Under the pieces are notes generated by a model. The model worked only from the letters and a program-made list of their open reading frames with translations. It was not told where the DNA came from and made no database searches. Below are positions 11,443-21,641 of a stretch of 64,000 nucleotides of DNA, piece by piece; the stretch's first letter is position 1, and the number at the start of each line of letters is the position of its first letter. Both the position numbers and the translations under genes were made by a program. This DNA is from Lithobates sylvaticus (Eukaryota > Chordata > Amphibia > Anura > Ranidae): assembly GCA_028564925.1 (NCBI GenBank), contig CM053030.1, positions 373,204,945 through 373,268,944 of the forward strand, in the 5' to 3' direction.

Positions 11443-11930
11443 TTAATATCGTCTTCTCAAGAGAGAATAAATCCAGTTCCTCTAATTTATCCTCATAGCT
11501 GAGCTCCTCTATGCCTCTTGTCAGTTTGGTTTCCCTACTCTGCACTTTCTCCAGTCCCCAATATCCTTGGTGCCCAAAATTGAACTGCATATTTCAGATG
11601 AGGTCTTACTAATGATTTGTACATGGGCAAAAATGTTATCTCTCTGGAGTCCATACCTCTCTTAATACAAGAAAGGACTTGTACCACAGCTTGGCATTGC
11701 ATGATATGGAGTTGGAGTTGTACCCCCCCTGGTATGTATGATGCATGCATATTCTTAGCCCCCAAGTGCATAACTTTACATTTATCACCATTAAACCTCA
11801 TTTGGCATATAGTTGCCAATTAAACAGTTATTGAGGTCAGCTTGTAAGTTGGAGACATCCTGTAAGGATGTTATTCCACTTCACTGCATAGCTTGGTGTC
11901 ATCTGAAAAGCTTGAAATGGAACTTTAAAT
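11443..11930 (-). pseudogene. CR1 ORF2 fragment, region after the RT core
   Basis: The minus-strand reading gives QMRFNGDKCKVMHLGAKN, then LPMYKSLVRPHLKYAVQFW, both hallmark stretches of the region between the RT core and the C-terminus in CR1 ORF2. A DDTKLC-like block lies upstream near 11905. The best open stretch is 11535-11819. Frames shift between blocks, so it is a dead remnant. Confidence 0.8.
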
Positions 11931-11942
11931 GCCATACTCTAT

Positions 11943-12150
11943 ATCATAGTTACATAGTTAGTAAGGTTGAATAAAGACACCAGTCCATTCAGTTCAACTT
12001 GAGTGAGTGTGGGTGCGTGTCTACAATTGTCCCTATCCCTGTACATTGTACACTCACATCGGCCCACGTTCCAAGGTCCCCATTCATATACTAGGGTCAA
12101 TTTTGGACGGAAGCCAAGTAACCTACCAGCATGTCTTTGGAGTGATCATT
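11943..12150 (-). repeat. CR1-like 3' tail / old vertebrate repeat fragment
   Basis: Starts with a second ATCATAGTTACATAGTTAG tail, followed by a CAGTCCATTCAGTTCAACTT block. Near 12122-12142 is the block CCTACCAGCATGTCTTTGGA, which I recognise from repeats found in many fish and amphibians. It is cut at 12150 by the TTAA-type element. Confidence 0.45.
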
Positions 12151-12711
12151 TATCCACTTCCCGACCGCCCCATGTACATATACGTCAACAGAATGGCACG
12201 TACAGGCAAAAGGACGTACCTGTACATGCCATTCTTCCGGCGGGTGGGGGGTCCGATCGGACCCCCCCCGGCCGGCGGGGATGGTCGGTATCGCTTCAGG
12301 AGCGATCCGGGATGAGGGGACGGCCAGTGGTTTCTGGCCACCCCCTCGCGATCGCTCCTGGCGAATCAGATGCTTCCTCTGTCTGTGTCAATCAAAACAC
12401 AGGCAGAGGAAGTGATGTCACACTCGGCGCGCCGGTCAGAAAGACCGGAACGCCGAGGAGTAAACACACACAGGTTAGTGCACCAACAGTACACTGACAC
12501 CAGTACACATAGGCACACAAATAACCCCCCTGTCACCCCCAGATCACCCCCAGATCACCCCCCAGATCACCCCCTCCCCCCCCAGTCACAGTGTCACTAA
12601 TTGCAGTGATCATTTATTTACTGATCACTGCATTTAGTGTCAGTGTGACTGTAATAACTGTCAGTGCAGTTAGTTTTAGGTCCAAGGTAGCCCCCTACCC
12701 CCCCCCCCCCT

Positions 12712-13560
12712 AATAAAGGTTTAACCCCTTGATTGCCCCCAGGTAACCCTTTCACCCCCTTTTGCCAGTGTCACTAAGCGATCGTTTTTCTGATCGCTGT
12801 ATGTGTCACTGGTGTCGCTAGGTAACCATTTTTTTTTTTTAGGTAACCGCCATGTTTATATAGGTTCATAAATAGGTTTATAGGTCAGGCACCCCCATAT
12901 TACAACCTAAATAAAGGTTTTAACCCCCTGATTGCCCCTAGAGTTAACCCTTTCACCAGTGATCACCGTATAAGTGACGCTGGTTAGCCAGTTAGTTATT
13001 TCGTTATTTAGGTTCCCCGTCAGGTTTTTATATAGTGTCAGGTACCCCCATATATTACCTAATAAAGGTTTTAACCCCCTGATTGCCCCTAGTTAACCCT
13101 TTCACCCCCTTTTGCCAGTGTCACTAAGCAATCGTTTTTCCGATCGCTGCATTAGTGTCACTGGTGCCGCTAGGTAGCCAGTTTTTTTTTTTAGGTAACC
13201 GCCAGGTTTATATAGGTTCATAAATAGGTTTATAGGTCAGGTACCCCCATATTACAACCTAAATAAAGGTTTTAACCCTCTGATTGCCCCTAGAGTTAAC
13301 TCTTTCACCAGTGATCACCGTATAAGTGACGCTGGTTAGCCAGTTAGTTATTTAGGTTCCCCGTCAGGTTTTTATATAGCGTCAGGTACCCCCATATAAT
13401 ACCTAATAAAGGTTTTTAACCCCCTGATTGCCCCTAGTTAACCCTTTCACCAGTGATCACCGTATAACTGTTACGGGTGACGCTGGTTAGTTAGCTTGTT
13501 TTTTATACTGTCAGGGCACCCGCCATTTATTACCCAATAACGGTTTAACCCCCTGATCGC
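12712..13560. repeat. higher-order tandem repeat, ~345-bp unit
   Basis: The motif AATAAAGGTTTTAACCCCCT starts at about 12712, 12910, 13061, 13262, 13405 and 13536. Spacings alternate near 198 and 145 bp, so two related sub-units form a unit of about 345 bp in about 2.5 copies. Sub-units share GATTGCCCCTAG, TTAACCCTTTCACC and a GATCACCG or CGATCG block. Confidence 0.8.
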
Positions 13561-14333
13561 CCGGCGGGTGATATCAATTAGGTTTTAGGGTCAAATAAGG
13601 TCTGCGTCGCCCCAGGTTAGTGCCAGTACCGCAAACACCCACGCACAAAGCATACACCTCCCTTAGTGGTACAGTATCTGAACAGATCAATATCTGATCT
13701 GATCAGATCTATACTAGCGTCCCAGCAGTTTAGGGTTCCAAAAAAAAAATGCATTGTTAGCGGCATCAGCCCAGATACCTGCTAGCACCTGCGTTTTCCC
13801 CCTCCGCCCAGCCCAGCCCAGCCCACCCAAGTGCAGTATCGATCGATCACTGTCACTTACAAAACACTAAGCACACATAACTGCAGCGTTCGCAGAGTCA
13901 GGCCTGATCCCTGCGATCGCTAACAGTTTTTTTGTGGTAGCGTTTTGATTCAGTCGCTAACAGTCAGGAGCTTTTTTACCTGTAAATCTCAAAAAAATAA
14001 AAAAATAGTTGTCGTTTTATTGTTCTCTCTCTATTGTTGCTCTTTTTTTACTCCATTCTATTCTGCAATGTTTTATTATGTTTTATCATGCTTGCTTTTC
14101 AGGTATGTAATTTTGTTTACTGTGTTTTAGTGTTAACCATTTTTTTGTTTTCAGGTGCGCCATTCAGTTGCAGCGCGGATTTATTTATCTTGACAGCAAC
14201 AGCGTTTGCTCCCACGATACATAAAGACGCGACTCCAACACTGTAGGAGGTGATTTCACCACCACAGTTAAAAAAAAGAGCATATATGCCGAAGCATGGG
14301 GGCAGCAGGGGCGGAGGAGCGATTGGCTCCTAA

Positions 14334-14402
14334 TGCTGCGTACATACGGTCGAAATTCCGACGGAGCCTTGCCCGTGCAAGTGCAACTGTGTGTACATGG
14401 CA
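14334..14402. mobile_element. 69-bp Harbinger-type micro-MITE in a hairpin loop
   Basis: TGCTGCGTACATACGG on the left and GTGTGTACATGGCA on the right, flanked by TAA (14331-14333 and 14403-14405). The ends resemble those at 4476-4915. The surrounding DNA forms an inverted repeat, CATATATGCCGAAGCATGGG (14281-14300) against its inverse at about 14423-14442, so the insert lies in the loop. Confidence 0.6.
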
Positions 14403-17144
14403 TAACTTTTGTGGGAGGATGCCCCCATGCTTCGGCATATATAAATGGTGCATGTATGCCCATCATTAGAAGTGGGTGGATGAAGGGAGGTATTCTAATG
14501 GTGGGCATACCCACCGATCAATCTCTTTTTTTCGTTCAGCCAAGAGGCTGCATGAAAAATAAAGATTACAATATATGTCCAGTATGTTGCTCGACTTTGA
14601 ATGGTTATACCAGAATGATGCCTGCAGGTTTAGGTATCATCTTGGTATCATTCTTTTCAGCCAGTGATCGGCTTTCATGTAAAAGCAATTCTAGCGGGTA
14701 ATTAGCCTCTAGACTGCTTTTACAAGCAGTGGGAGGGAATGTCCCCCCTCCCGGATATAAACCGCGCCATTGGGAAATTGGGAAAGCGTTTTATCACACC
14801 GATCTTGGTGTGGTCAGATGCTTTGAGGGCAGAGGAAAGATCTAGGGTCTAACAGACCCCAATTTTTTCAAAAAAAGAGTACCTGTCACTGCCTATTGCT
14901 ATCATAGGGGATATTTACATTCCGTGAGATAACAATAAAAATGATAACAAAAGAAAAAAATGGAGGGAACAGTTTTAAAATAAAATAAAAAAGCTAAATA
15001 AATAAAAAAAATTAAAAAAAAAAAAAAAAGCACCCCTGCCCCCCCTTCTCTTGCGCAAAGGCGAACACAAGCATTGGTTTGGCGTCATACGTAAACAGCA
15101 ATTGCACCATGCATGTGAGGTATCACCGCAAAGGTCAGATCGAGGGCAGTAATTTTAGCAGTAGACCTCCTCCATGAATCTAATGTGGTATCATGTAAAG
15201 GCTTTTAAAGGCTTTTAAAAATGTATGTAGTTTGTCGCCACTGCGTGTTTGTGCGCAATTTCAAAGCATGTCGTGTTTGGTATCCATGTACTCGGCCTAA
15301 GATCATATTTTTTATTTCATCAAAAATTTGAGCAATGTAGTGTGTTTTAGTGCATTAAAATAAAAAAAAGTGTATTTTTTCCACAAAAAATGCGTTTGAA
15401 AAATCGCTGCGCAAATACTGTGTGGAAAAAAAAAATGCAACACCCAGCATTTTAATCTGTAGGGCCTTTGCTTTAACAATATATATAGTGTTTGGGGGTT
15501 CAACGTAATTTTCTTGCAAAAAAAAAATATGTTTTCATGTAAACAAAAAGTGTCAGAAAAGGCTTTGTCTACAAGTGGTTAGAAGAGTGGGTGACGTGTG
15601 ACATAAGCTTCTAAATGTTGTGCATAAAATGCCAGGACAGTTCAAACCCCCCCCCCCAAATGACCCCATTTTGGAAAGTAGACACCCCAAGCTATTTGCT
15701 GAGAGCAATGTTGAGCCCATTAAATTTTTTTTTTTTTTGTCCCAAGAGATTGAATAATGAAAAAAAAAATATATATATTTTTTTTACAAAAAGTTGTCAA
15801 TAAATGATATATTGCTCAAACATGCCATGAGCATATGTGGAAATACACCCCAAAATACATTCTGTTGCTTCTCCTGAGTACGGGGATACCACATGTGTGG
15901 GACTTTTTGGGAGCCTAGCCGCGTACGTCACCCCAAAAACCAAACACCGCCTTCAGGCTTTCTAAGGGTGTCATTTTTTTATTTCACTTCTCACTGCCAA
16001 TCACAGTTTCGGAGGCCATGGAATGCCCAGATGGTATAAAACCCCCCAAAATGACCCCATTTTGGAAAGTAGACACCCCAAGCTATTTGCTGAGAGGTAT
16101 TGTGAGTATTTTGCAGATCTCGCTTTTTGTCACAAAGTTTTGAAAATTGAAAAAAAAGAAAAAAAATATATTTTTTTCTTTACTTTCTTCATTTTCAAAA
16201 ACAAATGAGAGCTGTAAAATACTCACCATGCCTCTCAGCAAATAGCTTGGGGTGTCTACTTTCCAAAATGGGGTCATTTGGGGGGGTTTTGTGCTATTTT
16301 GGCATTTTATGGCCTTCGAAACTGTGATAGGTAGTGAGGAGTGAAATCAAAAATTTGCACCCTTAGAAATCCTGAAGGCGGTGCTTGGGTTTCGGGGCCC
16401 CGTACGCGGCTAGGCTCCCAAAAAGTCCCACACATGTGGTATCCCCTCAGGAGAAGCAGCTAAATGTATTTTGGGGTGCAATTCCACATATAACCATGGC
16501 ATGTGTGAGCAATATATCATTTAGTGACAACTTTTTGAAAACATTTTTTTTTTTTGTCTTTATTCAATCACTTGGGACTAAAAAAAAAAATATTCAATGG
16601 GCTCAACATGCCTCTCAGCAAATAGCTTGGGGTGTCTACTTTCCAAAATGGGGTCATTTGGGGGGGTTTTGTACTTCTCTGCCATTTTAGCACCTCAAGA
16701 AATGAAATAGGCAGTCATAAATTAAAAGCGGTGTAAATTCCAGAAAATGTACTCTAGTTTGTAGACGCTATAACTTTTGCGCAAACCAATAAATATACGC
16801 TTATTGGCATTTTTTTTTTACTAAAGACATGTGGCTGAATACATTTTGGCCCAAATGTTTGACTAAAATTGAGTTTATTAGATTTTTTTTATAACAAAAA
16901 GTAGAAAATCTCTTTTTTTTTCAAAATTTTCGCTCTTTTTCCGTTTATATCGCAAAAAATAAAAATCACAGAGGCAATCAAATACCATCAAAAGAAAGCT
17001 CTATTTGTGGGAAGAAAAGGACGCCAATTCCGTTTGGGTACAACATTGCATGACTGCGCAATTACCAGTTAAAGCAGTGCAGTGCGAAATTGAAAAAAGA
17101 CCTCTGGTCCTTTGGCTGCCAAATGGTCCGGGGCTGAAGTGGTT

Positions 17145-17636
17145 ATAAATATATTAAAGAGTCCCAACACTGAACCTTGGGGTACACTACTGCTAACCTT
17201 AGACCATTCAGAGTAAGAATCATTAACCACTACTCTCTGAATTCGGTCTTTTTCTATCCATTTACAAACTGATCTTTCAAAGCCTGTAGAGTTTACCTTA
17301 CACATTAGCCGTGTGTGGGGAACTGTGTCAAACGCTTTTGCAAAATCCAAGTTTACCACCTCCACACACCTATGTCCAAGGTTTTACTTCCTTCCTCATT
17401 AAAATAAATCAAATTTGTTTGACAACTTCTGTCTTTCATGAATTCATGCTGTCTGTTGCTTAAAATATTTTTTCCAGCAAGAACTCATCTATGCAGTCTT
17501 TTATTAAGCTCTCTAGTATCTTCCCAACTATAGAAGTTAAACTAACAGGTCTATAGTTGGTTGGTAAAGACTTTGATCCTTTTTTAAATATAGGCACCAC
17601 ATTGGCCTTATGCCAATCCAGTGGTACTATGCCAGT
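17145..17636 (-). pseudogene. CR1 reverse-transcriptase core fragment
   Basis: On the minus strand the text gives HKANVVPIFKKGSKS, NYRPVSLTSIVGKILES, LDFAKAFDTVPH and VPQGSVLGLFNIF. These are the finger and palm motifs of CR1 RT; the Asp of DFAKAFD is one of the catalytic residues. The FADD box would follow but is replaced by the inserted element ending at 17144. Stops and frame changes lie between the motifs. Confidence 0.9.
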
Positions 17637-17775
17637 GAAGATGAGCCGAACACCCCCGGTTCGGTTCGCACCAGAACATACGAACCGGCAAAAAATTCAG
17701 AAGAACGCACGAACACCGTTAAAGTCTATGGGACACGAACATGAAAAATCATTTTGGTTTCATGTTCGTTCGTCC
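17637..17775. repeat. fragment of the GATGAGCCGAAC repeat family
   Basis: GATGAGCCGAACACCCCCGG followed by TTCGCACCAGAACATACGAA matches in inverse the right end of the hAT-type element at about 42080-42163 (TTCTGGTGCGAGCCGAAC). Only the end region is present. Confidence 0.55.
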
Positions 17776-20700
17776 TATATTCTGACTGCACCAATGTATC
17801 TCTTAGTGTCTTGTTCCTCCGATATGCTTTCAACATCTGCTGTAGGTCTTCTTTTGTGGGTAGGCATGTTTAAGTAAGGGCCAGTGTCTTTTAATAATTC
17901 TAAAGACATCTTCACTATAGCTGTGGAATTGCATGGAAAATGGCAATCTTCTCACCTCCGGTTTATATTTCCCCATAGCTTCCTTCTTCTCTTCCTGCTG
18001 TAGTTTGCTAAATTCCTGTGAGATCATAATCTCAGGGTATCCCTGTTCTCAAAATTTTTGACACATCTCTTCAAACATTATTTCTCTCATGGCCTTATGA
18101 CTAACAATGCGATTAACCCTACAAAGTTGTCTCCTCACGATAGATTTAAATACATGGTGTGGGTGAAAGCTAATCAAATAACAATAATTGTTTTCTATCA
18201 GTGGGTTTTGTAAACAAATCGGACTCTAACATATTCCGCTCTATATAGATCCTCGTGTCTAAAAATGGAACCGATCTACCTACCACCCACATGTATCTTA
18301 AATTGGATCTCAGGACAAAAGTCATTAAGCATTTCATCAAATGTTTTCAAAGATTCCACATTGCCCGGTCATATGGTAAAGATATCATCAATGAAGTGCC
18401 ACCAGGCGCAATGTTTTTTAAATAAATCATTAGGATAAATGTGCTTCATAAATGCACAGGCATATGGTGGTGCAACGTTAGAGCCCATAGCAACTCCATT
18501 GAGCAGTATAAAAAACTGGTCTTTGAACAAAAAATTGTTATTAGACTGAATAACCTGAAACAATCTCTCAAACATTAGTATTTGCACCTCTGAGTAATTG
18601 TTAATTTCCTTGATCAATCCTATCGCCGTATCAATACCAGCTTGGTGCGAGATGGATGTGTATAACATCCCAGGTTACCAGTATATCATCTCCCTGGCAT
18701 TGTGGTATACCGTATATACTCGAGTATAAGCCGACCCGAATATAAGCCAAGGCACCTAATTTTACCACAAAAAAATGGGAAAACGTATTGACTCGAGTAT
18801 AAGCCAAGGGTGAGAAATGCGCAGCTACTGTAAGTGGAAAAGAGGGTCAACAATGCCCATTTTCAGCCTCACTGTGCCCATTTGCATGCCTCACTGTGCC
18901 CATTTGCAGCCATAGGTCCCCCGAACTTCAAACTTGGTAGTTAAGGGTTCCTAGATGCCCCCTAGCTGCAGCCAAAATTGGGGTCTCTTGGACCCAAAGG
19001 GTCCCGAAATGACATTGCTGTAGATGGACACAGTTGACAGACTTTGGGGGCCCGTATCTCGGGGCCACTTGGTGCTAAGAACCCCAAATTTGGTGTGCAA
19101 ACCCAGTAGAACTAGCACTACAACATATGCAATGGGGTTTCTAGCACCAAGTGGCCCCGAGATACAGGGCCCCAAAGTCGGGTCGGAAAATGTCATTCTC
19201 TGCTACAGAAAAGTGCTTGACTCGAGTATAAGCCGAGGGGGGCATTTTCAGAACAAAAAAAATGTGCTGAAAAACTCGGCTTATACTGGAGTATATACGG
19301 TACTCTTAAGCTTTTATAAAAAATCATTAGTGTCCTTATGTAAGATTTTGTGTTTTTCACTAAGGGGAACAGGATTTTATCCAAAAACTGTGCTATGGGA
19401 ACAAAAATTTTGTCTCTACCTGAGAAAATAGGACGTGCAGGGGGGGATTGGCTGTCCTTATGAATTTTGGGCAACGTGTGTAAAACTGGAAACTGTGTAT
19501 GAGTAGGAAATTCCAAGAGATCACGAGTGATAGACCCTTACTTAAATACAGGTTTCAAAATACTTTCAAGCTGTTTCCTTACATGCCAAGTGGGATCACT
19601 TGTTGCATTCTTATATATTGTTTGATCATTTAACTGATGAACGATCTCTTCCTCATATAACTGCGTGTTCATGTTGACCACCGTTCCCCCTTATCAGTGT
19701 GTTTCAATACAATATCCTCCCATTTGCTAAGTTCCCTCAGGGCTGTTCTTTCTTTGTATGTTAGATTGTACAGTTTGTGATCCCGATAATCGATATTAGA
19801 AACAAATTGTTTTACTTCTCGAGTTACCTCTTTCACAAATGTCTCAACCGGGGCATAGGTGGGTGGTACTGATTTTGATTTCACGCTCAAACATAATGAT
19901 TTGCAATCCAGTAAATTAAAAAAAAAAAGAGTCCCCATATAAATACGGTTTGTGTATAAAGTGAACTTTCCACTTAATACTGCGGAACAATCTATACAGA
20001 TCTGATCTAATTGGAATGTATCTAGATAACTCTTAGGACAAAAATAAAGACCACGATTGATCTGTCCTATCCCTTCTGGCGACAGGACCCGTCTCAAGAT
20101 GTTGTGAATCAGGTCTCCCTTGCCCGCCCCTGATTGCCTTGTGTGTTGCAATAGCGACCGGACCTGCTGTTTCCTCTCTGTTAAGCCGAGATCTTGTTTG
20201 CATGCAGGAGTAAACTCTTCGTCAGCCCTGTTGTAAAAACTTAGACAATGAATCTGTATCTGTGTTGGCTGAGGAGTTGTCAGAAATCGCTCTTCTCATT
20301 CCACCATACTCGTAACGACCTTGCCAGGTATATTGCCGGGGCCATCTGTAAACCTGATTTCTCTCGTAGTCCTTAATGTCACAATCGAACTTGTTCCTTT
20401 TCCTTACTTCCAAATCAGATCGATGTTTATTGGTGTTTTCATCCACCAATTCCTTGAGTTTTATAAACTCTTCAGATGTCACGAAAGTTTTTAAATCCTG
20501 TTCCACCTTCGCCAGTTGTTCAGATATAACAGCATGTTCCTTATGTATATATGAAATTGTGAGGGTCATAAGATCAAACGAACATTTGTTTAGGATTTGC
20601 ATAAAGGTGCTTTTGTACTCATCATTATCATTAAAAAGTGTGGGGGTTAACCTCACCCGCAGACCTCTCGGAATCCATTGTACCCGATGGTACTCAGCAA

Positions 20701-20845
20701 GGGGCAGTCCATGCAGTTCCAAAGACGTATGTTTTTTCTGCAGTTTCTCCCATGTACCAGTATTGTGTGTAGGGGTATTCCCAATTAAAAAGTTTCTGGA
20801 TGCAGACATTTGGGCCATATTCTGTGAGGCTTTTTCCTGGGTAAA
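17776..20845 (-). mobile_element. Penelope-like retroelement fossil, reverse-transcriptase region
   Basis: Read on the minus strand from 20818 down to about 17830. An N-terminal region with a basic, helical stretch (20222-20818) comes first. A block with LTYKERTALRELSKWEDIVL and HTDKGE (19669-19767) follows, then LPKIHKDSQSPPARPIFSG (19193-19516). The RT palm has VAMGSNVAPPYACAFM and FIDDIF (18369-18668), and last comes a block with IIKRHWPLL (17830-18027). LPKIHK...RPI.SG, the MG..APPYA stretch and xxDD are Penelope-family RT marks. No GIY-YIG endonuclease part was found. The element is broken in several places and contains a MITE (18710-19300). Old. Confidence 0.8.
18710..19300. mobile_element. 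MITE with TA target site (CGAGTATAAGCC family)
   Basis: The left end CCGTATATACTCGAGTATAA and the right end ACTGGAGTATATACGG are inverted and flanked by TA (18708-18709 and 19301-19302), which fits a Tc1/mariner-type non-autonomous element. A second internal palindrome spans about 19030-19190 (GGGGCCACTTGGTGCTAAGA against its inverse). It lies in the Penelope-like fossil, so it is younger. Confidence 0.7.
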
Positions 20846-21635
20846 TAAAAATGTTCCCTCCCCGGTGTCATGTGACTCGTTAGTGTTAAAAGGTCTCAGG
20901 TGTGAATGGGGAGCAGGTGTGTTAAATTTGGTGTTATCACTCTCACTCTTGCATACTGGTCACTGGAAGTTCAAAAAAAGAATTGTTGCTCTACATAAAG
21001 ATGGCCTAGGCTATAAGAAGATTGCCAAGACCCTGAAACTGAGCTGCAGCACGGTGGCCAAGACCAGGCCTCGCCATGGTCGACCAAAGAAGTTGAGTGC
21101 ACATGCTCAGTGTCATATCCAAAGGTTGTCTTTGGGAAATTGACGTATGAGTGCTGCCAGCATGTCTGCAGAGGTTGAAGGGGTGGGGGGTCAGCCTGGC
21201 AGTGCTCAGACCATACGCTGCACACTGCATCAAATTGGTCTGCATGGCTGTCATCCCAGAAGGTGCCATGTTGAACTTCCAGTGACCAATATAAGAGAGT
21301 GAGAGCGATAACACCAAATTTAACACACCTGCTCCCCATTCACACCTGAGACCTTGTAACACTAACGAGTCACATGACACCAGGGAGGGAGAATGGCTAA
21401 TTGGGTCCAATTTGGACATTTTCACTTAGGGGTGTACTCACTTTTGTTGCCAGCCACATTAATGGCTGTGTGTTGAGTTATTTTGAGGGGACAGCAAATT
21501 TACACTGTTATACAAGCTTTACACTTACTACTTTACATTGTAGCAAAGTGTCATTTCTTCAGTGTTGTCACATGAAAAGGTATAATAAAATATTTACAAA
21601 AATGTGAGGGGTATACTTACTTTTGTGAGAAACTG
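20846..21635. mobile_element. Tc1-like fold-back derivative
   Basis: 20850-21261 reads like the 5' third of the Tc1 family at 6739-8353 (5' UTR, then LHKDGLGYKKIAKTLKLSCS and the HTH region) in plus orientation, without its terminal repeat. 21262-21635 is the 5' end of the same family in inverse orientation, complete to the terminus (TTTTGTGAGAAACTG) and followed by TA. The two halves meet head to head at about 21261. Both lack the catalytic domain, so it is non-autonomous. The open frame 20376-21143 crosses from the Penelope fossil into this copy and is not a gene. Confidence 0.75.
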
Positions 21636-21641
21636 TATATA

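Larger units (their letters stand above)
12151..17144. mobile_element. ~5-kb TTAA-type composite (piggyBac-like ends?)
   Basis: The left end TCCACTTCCCGACCG follows TTTA. The right end CGGGGCTGAAGTGGT precedes TTAT, so both flanks are near-TTAA sites inside CR1. Ends of the form TTAA then CCACTT recur at 25416, 29783, 36556 and 37961 in this window. TTAA plus CC-starting ends resemble piggyBac-like elements, but no transposase was recognised. The interior contains a higher-order repeat (12712-13560), a hairpin with a tiny MITE in its loop (14281-14440), and several inverted copies of a CCCCATTTTGGAAAGTAGAC block (15660-16650). Several nested or rearranged copies may be fused here. Confidence 0.5.
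10447..17636 (-). mobile_element. CR1-type LINE, fragmented by later insertions
   Basis: Three blocks read in order on the minus strand. 17636-17145 holds the reverse-transcriptase core, about 11930-11443 the later ORF2 region, and 10937-10447 the ORF2 end plus 3' UTR, ending in the CATAGTTAYATAGTTAG tail typical of frog CR1 copies. A TTAA MITE (10942-11442) separates the last two blocks. A second CR1-like tail and a ~5-kb TTAA element separate the first two. The 5' half (endonuclease) is missing, as is usual for 5'-truncated CR1 insertions. Old and inactive. Confidence 0.8.

Noticed and set aside
12003-12600. 164- and 102-codon plus-strand frames over GC-rich DNA
   Set aside because: Straddle the CR1 tail and the start of the TTAA-type composite; no domain.
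12712-13560. Regular repeats considered as a CRISPR array
   Set aside because: Units of about 145-200 bp with diverged copies and no uniform short repeat or unique spacers; the genome is eukaryotic.
20376-21143. 255-codon plus-strand open frame
   Set aside because: Antisense to the Penelope-like fossil for most of its length, then enters a Tc1 copy; a chance frame across two elements.
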